Of a stretch of DNA of 64,000 nt, positions 11,552-22,546 are shown in pieces (position 1 is the first letter of the stretch; each line of letters begins with the position of its first letter). The stretch is from Loripinus fragilis. Its lineage: Eukaryota > Mollusca > Bivalvia > Lucinida > Lucinidae. The DNA is taken from NCBI GenBank assembly GCA_964019695.1, contig OZ026515.1, positions 136,024,549 through 136,088,548 of the forward strand, written 5' to 3'. Below the pieces are notes generated by a model, which saw only the letters and a program-made list of their open reading frames with translations, was not told the origin of the DNA and searched no databases. The position numbers and the translations under genes were made by a program.

Positions 11552-11782
11552 ATGAGATTTTATCAGTCAAAATTATGTCAGGCCGAATTAGACATTGTAG
11601 TTAATGTAAAGTATAATTTACAATATTCTTTCAGTATGTTGGACGGAAAAGTCAAATGTTTACAAAAACGTGCAGTCATGAGACCTTACTCAGATTTAGC
11701 AATCAATGCTTATATAGCTGATGCTAATTTCCACTATACAGAATGTGACACGGCTAAATTATTGAAGGAGTCTTGTAAATAG
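11552..11782 (+). CDS. Hypothetical 76-aa frame, function unknown
   Basis: ATG-initiated frame with balanced composition (starts MRFYQSKLCQAELDIVV, ends AKLLKESCK) lying in the core between the inverted arms at 7.9-9.4 and 14.7-16.9 kb. No domain, signal peptide or membrane segment is recognised, and I saw no clear splice sites. It may be a fragment of the same element as the arms, or a chance frame. Listed only because its composition is less biased than most frames here. Confidence 0.15.
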   Translation: MRFYQSKLCQAELDIVVNVKYNLQYSFSMLDGKVKCLQKRAVMRPYSDLAINAYIADANFHYTECDTAKLLKESCK

Positions 11783-12304
11783 AATTCTTGATAACAAAGC
11801 ATTATATGTATATAAAACATAAAAATGAATAAGTGATAAAATATCAAAATCGACATAGGTTTTTTTAAAATGTTATCCTTCTTCCAACAGTAAACAATTG
11901 CATTACATAAATAGGAAATTATATAAAAGGGCCAAAACATGTTGAAGGTGTTGATTGATAGAGACACATAAAGAAATAAATTGTTCTAACAAACACTCTG
12001 TGCAGTACAGTCATTGTCATCAATGATAGACTTAGATGTAATGTCTAGAAAAAGTGCATGAACTTAATGAAAGTGTATATGCATGTCGTATTTGCCATGC
12101 TTCCTTTTGTTGAATCATTTCCAAATGAAACCATAGTTGTTTTACTTGTAAAGGTTAGTATAAGTTCTTTTAATGTAATGTATGCATGCTCTATTGAAAA
12201 TTTGAACCACCACATGTGATTGTGGTATTTATCGCACATGGGCAAATGCACCGTTTAATACCCATGCTGATGTGGTGGAGCTAGCATTTGTCTTCATCTA
12301 CATA
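11783..12304. other. No gene recognised
   Basis: AT-rich; short frames on both strands lack domains. Confidence 0.4.
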
Positions 12305-13646
12305 CGAGGGGCATTTGGAAAGTTCTTAGCATGGTCTTTTATCTCAGTAACCGATTTACAAGCCCTATCATGTTTGGTATCATTTTAAAGAACTATCTTT
12401 CCTCTATGTCATGGCACAAATTTCATAAGCATATTATAATGCAAACACGAAAAATATTATTGTGAATGCATGTACTGTTTGTATACTGGAAAACGCAAAA
12501 CTTCATTGGAAAATATATCATTTTACCTTTTGAAAAGTGTGCAGAACATTAACATTAGTCCATGAAATAAGATAATTTTGCACCATTTTGTAGGCCACAA
12601 TCTGGTACAGTTTTTATACAATTGATGACCGAGTTGGATGTTTCAAATAACTAAATTCCGGAACAGCAATACCTAAACCGTCTAGAAAGCAAAGCAGTGT
12701 GCTAATTTTTTCGACTAAAAATCGCATGTCACAATGCACATATTTTGAAAATATATAACCGACAGTAGTTTAAAAATGCCATGCGTTGGTATTTTTGTCA
12801 AGCACAGTTTATGCTCTTAGTATTGAAACCAAAATAAATTTTGTAAACAGAAAAAGGGAAGATAACTCGTATAATCTTTCCAAGGGGCAGAGTAAGTTAG
12901 GTATAAGTTGACGTTCTGACTCATTTCAATTGAAACCTGTGGCGCACAAAAAGTAAAAAATACCTTGAGAGTAGAAATCAATCAATTTTGTGATGGTTAA
13001 TGCGATACCATGAGAAGTTCTTATGCCATCGACAAATTGTGAGGGGTTTAGTTACCCCACCCACTTCTGTAAAGGTAGGGGTAGTGTTATTAGGAACAAT
13101 TTTCTTGAATACAGAACTAAACAAGCCACACTTTTTGCGCGACGAAATGATTTTTATGCATTGTTCGCTACAAATAAAGCAAAACATATACTCAATAGGC
13201 ATTTTTCGTGCTCCTGTAGTGACACAATTTATAGTAAAAGTATAAAGAAAATTCGAAAAAAGTTCCATTTTTGAAAGTTTACCATTTCTCTATTAGTCAA
13301 CATTTTCCGAATGTAAAGGTGGTAGTTGTGCAAGCAGTGATCGCATGATATATTCTAATAAAAATTAAGTTGGCACCGACTCGTTAATATGTCATGATCG
13401 CAAATAAGGTCCCCAATTTTTCTTCGCTTTTTGCCAAGTATTTTGCTTAAAATTTCCGCCAGTATATAAACCCTTATAAATTTTGAGCATGCGCTGCACG
13501 TGCACGCCATGTCCTTTTTCGACAAAAATCAAACCATCAAGTAGCCGTTGAATTCTAGTTTCCAAAAATGTATTATTTGATAGCATTTTATCAACGCGCG
13601 TTGTGGAGTTATGATGCCGTGCTAAGAACTTTCCAAATGTCCCTCG
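12305..13646. mobile_element. Mariner-like TIR element (1.34 kb), decayed
   Basis: Ends read CGAGGGGCATTTGGAAAGTT on the left and CGAGGGACATTTGGAAAGTT inward from the right, both flanked by TA. A 1.3-kb length, TA duplication and 28-base TIRs fit a mariner element. I found no transposase motif in either strand; short overlapping frames (12,978-13,274 and 13,392-13,586) are not recognisable, so this is a dead or non-autonomous copy. Confidence 0.7.
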
Positions 13647-14092
13647 TAGTTACTTTGTGTATATGAGCAGCAAATGCTCTGATGTGTCTTATGACATATT
13701 TCCAAAGTCTCGCCTGAGCCTTCATTGCTCCACACTGGGTTAAGGACCCAATTCAAATGTGCTTACTCTTTTTTTCATTTACGTTACTATCTATCATCAA
13801 TTTAGTTTGATTTGAAACATACAAAAGATTAATGGGATGTAATTATTGTATCGATGATTATGGTTCTCATTTGACATGTTAAATATCAAAATGAACAAAA
13901 TTTCACGCTTAGACTAAGTTTAATTGAAAGAAATCATGTAAAACAATTTTACCAATAATTTATGGAGTCCAATAATTTTGAAATAGCTATAATATAATAC
14001 TTACAATGCAAGAGGGTTTTTTAAGTGATACGCCTTGATCATTCAAATGTTTGACTATAAGGAACCTTAAGAGCAAAATCTGTCCAGTTTCA
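13647..14092. other. No gene recognised
   Basis: AT-rich noncoding DNA. Confidence 0.4.
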
Positions 14093-14401
14093 ATGCTCCT
14101 TAACACTGCAGAACCAGACAAAGCGTATGCTAAATGTGATCATCTCCTTAAATACTTTTCTTGTATATGTTACTCACATAAATTGTATTATTTCTTCACC
14201 AAATCTAATATGCTCTGGATAAAAAGCGGTTTAACCATATGTATAGACATGGCGTGTGCCATATGTGGGGCAAAAACCGTTGCAATAAACAAAAAAAAAG
14301 TTTTTTCTTATGACAAGGATTACATCTGCTTATCAACCTATATTTTAAATAAAAAAAGTGATTTTAGGAACTATGTTGAAGCTTTTGGCCTCGAATCATA
14401 G
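14093..14401 (+). CDS. Hypothetical 102-aa frame, function unknown
   Basis: First ATG of a 116-codon open stretch that begins at 14,051. Cys/Tyr-rich middle (CDHLLKYFSCICYSHKLYYF) and ACAICGAK near the C-terminus, a CxxC pair. No known domain. It lies inside the inverted-arm pair, 290 bases from the right arm, so it could belong to the same unknown element. Could equally be a chance frame in AT-rich DNA. Confidence 0.2.
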   Translation: MLLNTAEPDKAYAKCDHLLKYFSCICYSHKLYYFFTKSNMLWIKSGLTICIDMACAICGAKTVAINKKKVFSYDKDYICLSTYILNKKSDFRNYVEAFGLES

Positions 14402-14862
14402 TTATCAATATAGTTGTTGTTGTCGATAGCTGGTAAGCTATAATTATATGTATTTTGGTGGCTTACACAATGGGTGATAGATCTTAGTAAGCAGCTACAA
14501 TTGCTCAATATCAATGTTACATCTAAACTGAGCTATAGCCAGTGCACAGTTGCATTATCATTCAATATCAAAAAAAGCAAGTACATACGTTTCAGAGAGA
14601 TTAAATATATCATTAAGCACTTAAGAAACGTAATTTGATCGTAAAGATATGATTTCTAAAATGCTGTTTACATATTTAAAAGAACAATCTGTCTTTAAAT
14701 GGCGTTTAGTGTGATTTTGGTTCATATTTCTTCCTTTTTATCAGCAATGTTTTGTTTGAGCTTATTCTTAGCTGCTTGTGGGGTAAAATAAAACAATATA
14801 CGTCATTTCTCTCATTATTTAGCAATTGCAAGATAACGCCTCACCGCTGAAAAGCTAACATA

Positions 14863-16073
14863 CAGTGTGTACAAAAAGAAACGCAAAGTATGCATACTCT
14901 TTGATAGCTATGGTTCCTTTAAAGATAATCATTTTTAACTTGCAGGATATTTAGATTGTTATGTCTATTGTCGGTAAATTGAATTCCTTTATGTTTCCGG
15001 CATGTTCACAACATTTTTTCTTTCGTCATGCAAGGGTACCCATAAAACAAAAAGTCACAAACACAATATATGATTACCAGTCCTCATATTGTTCAATTTA
15101 CAGACGCCATTTCACATTTTTGAACGATTGTTTATCATTTTTCAAATGCCCGTTTGATATCGTGACACCGTTTGCGAGTCATTCAGACAAATGGGCACTG
15201 TTGGAGTCATCGCTAAAAACATTGTAAAGAAGATAGACAAGGAATAGCCAAAGAATGGCCAATCTAGCATTTTATCGAGTACGAGTTAACGAGTGTCCTA
15301 AAGAAAAAATATCACTCTCAGCCACATACGCTTAAGGTTACAACTTTCTCTAGGAGAATATTAATGTCCAAAAACACAATTGTATACTGTCCATAAACAG
15401 TAACGTACCATAAATTTTTGGTTAATGGACATAATTTAAAGGGCTTCTAAAATTTACAGTTCCTAGAATAAAGCATTGAAATCCATGCATAACAAATGTC
15501 ATAAACGGAAGGAAATGTGCATATTATCAAATTGAAAAAAAAAATCGCTTTGATGTCGATTTTATTGCCTTGGAAAATGCTATTCTATAAACCGGAAGTT
15601 CCTTGAATCGGTTTTAAATTTGAATCACTGATAAGCATTAAGAGGAAGAGTGTGATAAAGGCTTTCATTAAATTGTCACAAAAGGCTCGTCAATTAAGAG
15701 AAAAAAGGTGAAATAGCGAATTTTTAAAATCACATGTGCTTTTTAAGAAAATGAGTTATTTTAAGATCCTAGTAAAGCCTCCAATTTCGCAAATTTTAAT
15801 TTGTTTGCTGCTTTTCTTATTTGCTAGGTCAAGAAAAAACACATTCAAAAAAGAAATTTTACAAAAAAAGGTATTTTAAGGAAATTTTGGGTAAAAGTCA
15901 TGATTTTAGATTTTCAATCCCAAAACGGACCTCAAAGTCATATCTTTGACGAAACTCTGTTGTAAAGGTCTTTATTGAAGGACAAGCCACTGATATAGAA
16001 TCATTTTGAAAATCAATAATTTTTACTCCCAAAAAAGATCCTTTAAAAGTTTGCGTTTTTTTTGTAGTGAGTG
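14863..16073. mobile_element. TIR element with TA target duplication (1.21 kb), nested
   Basis: Ends CAGTGTGTACAAAAAGAAAC on the left and CACTCACTACAAAAAAAACG read inward from the right; both continue GCAAA. TA flanks both sides, and the left arm at 8,981 preserves the empty site with a single TA. The size suggests a Tc1/mariner-type element, but no transposase motif was found. A related end (CACTACATAAAGAAACGC) is at 43,200. Confidence 0.75.
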
Positions 16074-16075
16074 TA

Positions 16076-16600
16076 CTTCATTTTGTTGCTAATATAATGT
16101 GGTTTCAGAAAACCCCAGTCTACAAACCTAATTTCGTGGAGGTCTTTCGACAGCCCTTTGTCTAATGATAGCCATTGCATTAAATGGTGATACATTTGAA
16201 AGTAAGTAACGTATATTACTGTAATATCATATGGTATGTTGTTTAAACGCATACTGGCGGTTTGCTGCATTTCATTAAATGCTTTTAAGGCAATCGTCAT
16301 GTCCATATATAAGAATTTAGTATAGGCCACAGATACAATATATTGCAGCGGCGAATGTACGCCGAAACTTTCTTGAATTGTCCTTTCAAAAGGTATGTTC
16401 TTAATTTGATTTTTATCAAATGTAAAACATGATAAGTATACTTTGAGAAAAAAGTCTGAATATTATATATATATATATATCCTATTTTACTTGATAAATT
16501 AAGAAATGGGACAGATTGTATTTCTTTTTGAATTCGGATACATAATATTCAGGGGATGGGGTAAACCACCCCTTCTGATTGACATTTTTATGTCTGATAT
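16076..16600 (-). pseudogene. Unidentified reading frame, right-arm copy
   Basis: An open minus-strand stretch of about 120 codons runs from roughly 16,440 to 16,078 (SDFFLKVYL..., IQESFGVHSPLQYIVSVAY..., MRLNNIPYDITVIYVTYF, FVDWGFLKPHYI), with further coding-like sequence (GWFTPSPEYYVSEFKKKYN) upstream of an (AT)n tract at 16,464-16,481. After the nested element is removed it continues a few codons to a TAA. Conservation of the peptide between the diverged arms suggests a real protein once. I do not recognise the family. A polypyrimidine-AG (TTGCTTTCTTTTCAG, minus strand, near 16,680) could be an intron acceptor. Confidence 0.45.
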
Positions 16601-16930
16601 ACCATATATACATTTTTTTATATTGCTTTACTGTCTTATACCATTGCATAAATATAGACCATTCGTTTAAAGGAGAATATGCTGAAAAGAAAGCAACAGG
16701 CGAACACCAAGCGTGTTTCCTCTCAATTTTACCAAAGCCTTATTTAGCGAGGGGTACGTTTAAAGATGGCGTTCAACAGCAAAACTGCGACACAATTTAA
16801 CTGTACGACGTACCTAGGAATGTTGCAGAAGACCTCAGGATTGCATTTAAGTATTCAACCCTTTTCTGGCAGGTAAGTTGTGCCAGGTCAAAAACTAAGG
16901 CCCGTACAGAAATCAGCTATTTGACTATTA

Positions 16931-17042
16931 CGACTCATAGATAGCCAGAGCTAAAGAAAATCTCAAGTTAAGCCACGGTGGTCCCAGTCAAAGACAAGCA
17001 TCAGGCACAAACCCACTGTTGAAAGCTTTGCGTTTTAATGCC
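16931..17042 (-). mobile_element. RepA, 5' part
   Basis: Reverse complement of 1,500-1,620: TCAAGTTAAGCCACGGTGG and AAGCATCAGGCACAAACCCA. Confidence 0.7.
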
Positions 17043-17981
17043 TTGGGTTGGTTTGCAGTGACCATACTCAGAAACACTTTGTAAAGTGTCATAACACATA
17101 GCGCCTGTTCTTACAGTGGTTTGTAGGCATTAAGCCATGCCCGTTCATACATAGGTCATACAAATGTTCGAATATATTAAATGTTCGAATATATTATAAT
17201 TTGAATGAGAAGACGGGTCGAAACTTTTGCTTACGCCATGTAAGGCCTACTGTGCTTCTAAGGTTAACGTGACCCCCGTTTTTGCGGTTTATTACTTAAT
17301 GGTTATTTCAATTGAAAAAGAAATTTCAGAAATGAATCTAGATATAGACCACGTATTTGGATTATTTTTCTCAATGAAGTATGACCTTTTATATAGGCTG
17401 GGATTAGACGGAATTTCTGCGTCTTTTTGTTCTTCCACTTTGAATTAGTCCCCGAGTGTACCTTATCGATATATAAAAGAACTACCGATCAGTAGTGTAA
17501 AACTCTAAAACTCGTGATTTAGCTTATGATAACTAATATAGAGGCGAAAATGGGTATACATCTCAAGGAAAAAGACTAAGCTATTCTGATTTGCAGGGCA
17601 TTTGAGCCTTAGTTCAAAATAAAGCTTCTCCCAAAAATAAGAACTAGTTACGCTTTGTGCATTTATATCCACATGCTTAACGGCGATCGTATATGTAAGG
17701 GTTAAAGTTGTTAAATAAAAGAAAAATGGGGGTCAACTCAACCCTGGAAACATAATAGTACCAAAACAGTTGAGTATAAATTTCTCTCCTTACTAGTGGC
17801 GACATTAGTCGCCTGGAGTTTTTAAAACGTGTCCTCGCGCCTGATCTGGATACAAACTGTTTGACACTCTGATGGTATACCTCAAAATCAAAAAATCATC
17901 ATATGGTCAAAAGCATGCAAGTTTACCCTGCTTGCGAATAGTTAAGGGGGCATATCCAAAGTTCTTGTGACGCGGCTCTCT
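17043..17981. other. No gene recognised
   Basis: Includes an 18-base tandem pair AAATGTTCGAATATATTA near 17,163 and a 73-codon plus-strand frame (17,227-17,448) without a domain. GATCTGGATACAAACTGTTTG near 17,842 looks like a piece of the MITE family at 17,982. Confidence 0.4.
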
Positions 17982-18231
17982 TTAACCCTTAATGCGCCAA
18001 TCGCAACAAAAGTCGTCTGTTTTCCTCTTCTATTAAAATAATCAAGAAACCTCCATGGCAAACAGTGTGGACACAGATCAGACTGCTCATATAGGAGCAG
18101 TCTGTTCTGGGTCCACGCTGTTTGCTTCTATACTAAATTCGTCAGTAATGTTAGGCAAATATTTGCAGCAGACGACTTCAGCAGACGACATTTTCAGATG
18201 CATTTTTTTTTCTTGGCGCTTTAAGGGTTAA
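17982..18231. mobile_element. TTAACCCTTAA-ended MITE, copy 1
   Basis: Ends TTAACCCTTAATGCGCCA and TTGGCGCTTTAAGGGTTAA. A central palindrome (CATATAGGAGCAGTCTG) and CAGCAGACGAC repeats near the right end match the copy at 55,458-55,672. No coding frame. TTAA may be part of the TIR or a TTAA target. Confidence 0.7.
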
Positions 18232-18298
18232 TAGTTGATTGCCATGCACAGTGTCAATGAAACGTGCATAAAGAACGATAGAGTGTCTTGCATGATAG

Positions 18299-18490
18299 CA
18301 CGCCGTACAACCGACTGTTTTGACGACAAATTACTGTTTCGACGACACATATGGCTAGATTTTGGTGACGATTTTCTGTTTGCTAAAATCAACAAAAGAA
18401 ATCTTCACCTACCCGTTCCCTGCAAAATCTAGCCGCATCTGTCGTCGAAACAGTAATCTGTCGTAAATAAACAGTCGGTTGTGCGGTGTG
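18299..18490. mobile_element. Palindromic element (192 bp)
   Basis: CACGCCGTACAACCGACTG at the left pairs with CAGTCGGTTGTGCGGTGTG at the right; the arms also share TTACTGTTTCGACGACA. Arms are about 65 bases around a 60-base loop. No frame of note. Confidence 0.6.
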
Positions 18491-18517
18491 GATAGCCTCT
18501 TTAACCGGCCACTTTTG

Positions 18518-18680
18518 TCGCCAGCTGATAATTTTTGCCAACAGTTTGGGCCCAGATAAGGCCCGACAGAACATCGGTCCTAATATGGATCCAATTGTTG
18601 GACACTCTGATATGTTCCTGGAGGATTTTTGAAAAAGGTAATTTTGAAGAAAAAGATGTCAGCAGTCGACAACAAAAACA
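18518..18680. mobile_element. MITE-like fragment
   Basis: Has CAGTTTGGGCCCAGAT and ATGGATCCAATTGTTGG as imperfect inverted modules and a GTCAGCAGTCGACAAC end like the 17,982 family. Boundaries uncertain. Confidence 0.35.
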
Positions 18681-18795
18681 TGAAAATATATTACCTACCA
18701 TGCAAAGAGTTGATATTTTTACCAAAACTCAAAAGACATTAAATAGCCAGATATCTGTTGTTGAAATAGTAATCCCAACTATGACAGACCCGTGT

Positions 18796-18973
18796 AGAGT
18801 AAACCTGTATAAAACGGCCAATCAAAAATAAAAAAAATCAAGGTCTTTATAATGACAACTAGTAGCTTAATGAAGGGAGCATTCTGCAATACTTTTGACC
18901 TGCATTCAGCGATAATCGGTCTTGAAAACCATTTTTGGTCTTTTTAGAGTGGCCCTATTACACAGGCTTTACT
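18796..18973. mobile_element. PAL1 MITE, copy 2
   Basis: AGTAAACCTGTATAAAACGG at the left and GTGGCCCTATTACACAGGC at the right are degenerate TIRs; the core GGAGCATTCTGCAATACTTT is shared with copies 1 and 3. Half the palindrome is deleted. Confidence 0.7.
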
Positions 18974-19019
18974 GCATTCGACGTATTGATTCTTTCCGGC
19001 AGCATTTTGTATGTTTGGA

Positions 19020-19021
<2 letters not shown>

Positions 19022-19055
<34 letters not shown>
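19022..19055. repeat. Poly-T tract (34 T)
   Basis: Uninterrupted T run followed by a G-rich stretch. It could be the reverse of a retroposed poly-A tail, but no SINE body adjoins it. Confidence 0.95.
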
Positions 19056-19056
<1 letters not shown>

Positions 19057-19862
19057 GAGGGAGGGGGGTTTGTCGTCTGCGAATAGCTTTTAAGATTATT
19101 TTTACAGAAAAACCTGCATACATTTTGTCGGCTGCGGATATTTGCTAATTGTTATTTCTATTTGTATCAGAAATTTTCCAGGAATACATTTACCATCCAA
19201 GTCTCGAAGTTTAGATCCAATTCAGGTCCGGTTATTGTTGGGCACAATCTGAGTCCAAACTGTATGAAAAGGTTAGCATCGCCACTTGCGAGGAAAGACT
19301 TATTACCCACCCATACCAATTGCAGCATCACGTGGCTTTGTAATATGGGCACATATTTCTGCCAACTTAATTTAGCATTGGTCGCCTAGTCAAAAACATT
19401 ACGGGTATGTGAGTCAAATACATTTTCCTCGGGGCAAGTTATGGTTCATAAGAGAATATTTACAAATACGGCGCGACGTTTAATCCGCCATGTTGATGCC
19501 CTGCGCCGTCATGCATCATAAGTGTATTTAAACATGACCCCTATGCTGAGAAGCCTAAGTTAAAGGTGACCCTCCCTAGCTACCAGCCACACGGAAATTC
19601 ACATGGACCCCCCTACTTTTAGCCCCCCCTCCCCCCCCCCCCCCCGACACTTAAATAATGAGCGGCCCCCTAGAAACAAACTTTCTCATGGTGTGGTGGC
19701 TCGGAAAATGCTTTAAAGACAATAATAAGGAAATATTTTGGTAATTCTAAAAGCTCCTACGTCATATTTTATGATTAATATGAAATTTAAATGACTTTGA
19801 ATTTAGCAAACTGGTTTGGGTGTAACCTAATCACACATCTCTATTTTCTATTTGGGACGTAC
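19056..19862. other. No gene recognised
   Basis: Contains GTCGTCTGCGAATAG and GAGTCCAAACTGTATG, pieces of the 7,158-type MITE family, and a C-rich run near 19,629-19,645. The next exon of the SQOR-like gene was not found here. Confidence 0.4.
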
Positions 19863-20060
19863 CTTTGCGGGATCCACTACTGCTACCTTGCCCTTTCCTA
19901 AAAATCGACACGCCCTCGCTGCCACCGAGCTCCCACCGGCACCGCCACCCAACACCACCATCGGGTAGTGCGTGACATTTTTGGCCTGTGAACTTGCCGC
20001 CCGCACAGTTAATATAACTACATATTTCTTATTTAAAATCCGTGACACATGAGTTGACAT
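19863..20060 (-). CDS. Sulfide:quinone oxidoreductase-like, first coding exon
   Basis: 66 codons from an ATG at 20,060 to a phase-0 donor AAG|GTACGT at 19,863. Residues 1-30 are basic and Ser/Ala-containing without acids, as in a mitochondrial targeting peptide. Residues 32-48 (YPMVVLGGGAGGSSVAA) form the first strand and GxGxxG turn of an FAD-binding Rossmann fold, and GKVAVVDPAK matches the second strand. This spacing and wording match animal SQOR, the inner-membrane enzyme that oxidises hydrogen sulfide and reduces ubiquinone. A possible acceptor TTGTAG lies 7 bases upstream of the ATG, so a noncoding exon may precede it. Downstream exons (lower coordinates) were not found in 19.8 kb, so the intron is long or the exon is an orphan duplicate. 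Other FAD oxidoreductases remain possible. Confidence 0.7.
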
Positions 20061-21524
20061 ATTGATACTACAATATTGGGTAAAAATGTATAATATTTTG
20101 ATCGTCAGATAGTACTTTTCGAGTTGGTTGAGTTTATATTCTAAGTGTTTTTACCAACTCAAACATGAATAAATATCCACAATGTGGCACCGCAATATAC
20201 CGCTCAACCGTGCAAGTACTTTTCGAACAAAACATTAATCATGGCACCCTTGGTTGCGTAGCTGGTTTTAACTTCCCCTTTGAAAACTAAATTTTACATA
20301 AAAAATATTTACGAACCCGATGATTATATCATTCAAAAAGAGCCCTGGCATACGGTGCCTAAAAACAGATTAACCAATAACAAAAATCGTCTGCTTTGTC
20401 GTCTGCTGAAATATTTTAGGAACCTTTTCAACAAACTATGTAGACCTAGACCAGACTGCTCCTGTTTGAGCAGTCAGGCCTCAAGGTTATAAAACTTTTT
20501 CATGCTCAACTCAGCTGGGCACAACCTTTATCCTGCTCATAAACGTTAAAATGCCAATAATTGTTGGAATGTTAACATTTAGTAGCATAATAAATACCAC
20601 ATCTGAGAGACTTAAAGCAAGAAGCTTCTTTACTTTTCGGTATTTTAGCTTTTATGAGTAGTTGAAATTTCGTTTTAAAACCTCGGGGCCCGATCGGGGT
20701 CTACAATGTTTGCCTCTATAAAGAAGGGCTTCAAGTTAACTTTGCAAGAGACCCGAAGTATTCATGATTCAATGAACATTCCAAAATTTGAATGTATTAC
20801 TTATATTTTCATTTTATTACTATAGAAATTATTTATATAATTAAGGAAACAAACGGTTTTGTTGGATTGTAAAACGGAAAAGCGGAAAGCCAGTGTGAAC
20901 ACGACAGCCAATAGAGCAAACAAGAGGCGTGTTTTGCGCGTGCGACTCAGGTGTAGCTCCTGTCAATCAAAATACCAGTGTCATTTCTTGCAAATTAATT
21001 CGATAATCGAAGGCGAGTGAGCTTGGTAGCTGTCAATCAAATTTATGTCAATATTGAGGCTATGAAATGTTGCAAAAAGCCAAAGATTCATTAATAGCTT
21101 GCTTTTAACATGTAAATATTATCCACTGCACTTCCAGGGACATGTGACACTGTATTCAATTACAGGGATACTGTTGGGGTGGGTTTTTTTAACAAATATA
21201 TAAGAGTAAAAAGACGAAAAGCATCAATAAAAAGTCATTTAAGGTTCTTCAATTTAAACACATGACAAGTTAATCTAGGCCTTGACGTTTTTGCAGAGTA
21301 TAAATTATTGCAAACCAGATAGAAAAGTCATAGAAGATTCCAGTACTTTCCATGTACCAAGGCGGACATCAAGATACGGCATTGTTATGCCCTTAAAGTG
21401 ACTTAATCACGTTATGTCGCGTTTCAGCGTATTCAGAAACTTTTGGGAGCCGTTATTTATAAAACAAGAAAAACTGTGGAATTGAATGGCGTACAAGAAA
21501 AAGAACCCGGCATTTGTGTGAGGG
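20061..21524. other. No gene recognised; possible SQOR upstream DNA
   Basis: Holds a MITE-like piece (AAATCGTCTGCTTTGTCGTC, 20,385-20,490) and, at 20,905-21,045, a CCAATAGAGC box with two CTGTCAATCAAA repeats. This could be promoter DNA of the minus-strand SQOR-like gene, but that is a guess from position only. Confidence 0.35.
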
Positions 21525-21622
21525 TGGGATAGAAAAATCAACCCTCGCGATGACCGCTGGTCATCACTTGACAAGCCTCGTGATGCCAAACGGTGATCCT
21601 TGGGACGGATTTTTCTATCTCA
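21525..21622. repeat. 98-bp hairpin element
   Basis: GGGATAGAAAAATCAACCC and GGGACGGATTTTTCTATCTC are inverted ends; GATGACCGCTGGTCATC is an inner palindrome. Possibly a tiny MITE. Confidence 0.5.
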
Positions 21623-21799
21623 TATTAGATTCTTATCGTATAGCCTGATGCACTATTAAACTCCTGACAAAGACGTTGAAGAGTGAGATCGGGAGGGCTA
21701 TATTGGTTGACCATATACAGTGGGCTCTACCATAACTTCCATTTCATTTGATTGGTCTTATTTGTGGTCGTTTGTGATTTGAATCGTTCTGGCTGGGCA

Positions 21800-22080
21800 C
21801 CAGTGACCTCAACTGCTGTCTGTTTTAAGGATGTGGTTCTGTTTATGCGCGGATCCAGGGGGCAGGGGGTCCAGAACTCCCTGGAAAATCACAAAGCTAC
21901 AGGCCTGGATCCCCTGGAACATCACAAAGTCACCAAGTCAGCATTCAATGTCGGGTCATTATCGATCCGCCAGCGAAACGCCATTTAAATGGCGTTTCGC
22001 TGGCGGGCCGATTATTGCCTGCTTTAAGTTACATGCTGTTTTTGTTTATTCATTGTTTGTGGTTTAGTATTGTTTCCTTG
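21800..22080 (+). mobile_element. RepA fragment interrupted by a hAT MITE
   Basis: 21,805-21,846 (CTGCTGTCTGTTTTAAGGAT) matches the RepA GCTGCTGTCCGTTCTAAGGC block; its continuation TTTTGTTTATTCATTGTTTG resumes at 22,042 after the MITE. The split copy shows the MITE is younger. Confidence 0.6.
21847..22035. mobile_element. GATCC-family hAT MITE, 189-bp variant
   Basis: Begins GCGCGGATCCAGGG and ends TTACATG, flanked by CTGTTTAT (21,839-21,846) and CTGTTTTT (22,036-22,043), a 7/8 match to an 8-bp target duplication. Core palindrome GCGAAACGCCATTTAAATGG. The right end lacks the usual GGATCC, so it is probably internally rearranged. Confidence 0.65.
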
Positions 22081-22161
22081 TGACGGTGGGTCAGGCCTCA
22101 TCCCCTTTCATCCATGGGTTGTTATTATATTCTAACTTGACTCAATCCATACATAATATGG

Positions 22162-22227
22162 AGTCCTTACTCAATAACATGCAAAACTACAAAACATCTT
22201 TTGTGCATATAGCGAGGTTTATATAGA
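22162..22227. repeat. 66-bp direct repeat, copy 1
   Basis: AGTCCTTACTCAATAACATG and AGCGAGGTTTATAT are repeated almost exactly at 23,518-23,583. The pair lies just beyond the 3' end of the DIRS-like coding region; DIRS-group elements have split direct repeats, so these may be its termini. Confidence 0.75.
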
Positions 22228-22546
22228 GAATGACTACATGGCATGAGATTGACAATAGTACATGACGATCATACATAAAAGCAATAATAAAGATAAGTGG
22301 TCGACTGGCCCAGGAAAAACAGGGATAAAAACAATTATTAAAAAACCCTGAAACCTGTGTCCGTTTGTCAAATGCTTTATCGCTGAATTTCGGACCTCAT
22401 TCTTACATTAGGAAAAATTGATATGTTCTTGCCATATTATGAAAATTTAATATATTGGACGTAAATGTGACCAAACATCTATACAAAAAGATACATACTT
22501 TTCAATGCATTTCACTGATGTGAAAACACAAAAGTAAGAAAGAGGG
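22228..22546. other. No gene recognised
   Basis: AT-rich noncoding DNA between the direct repeat and a RepB SINE. Confidence 0.4.

Larger units (their letters stand above)
14690..16916 (-). repeat. Right arm of the large inverted repeat pair
   Basis: Reverse-complement partner of 7,857-9,410, but longer because a 1,211-bp TA-flanked element (14,863-16,073) sits in it. Removing that element joins GAAGTA and TGTTAGCTTTTC exactly as in the left arm (8,981). Outer homology ends near 16,916, where a RepA 5' fragment begins at 16,931. Confidence 0.8.

Noticed and set aside
13000..13274. Overlapping frames on both strands inside the mariner-like element
   Set aside because: No catalytic DD34D/E context or helix-turn-helix could be recognised.
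19022..19055. Poly-T as the tail of a processed pseudogene
   Set aside because: No coding remnant or target duplication was seen beside it.
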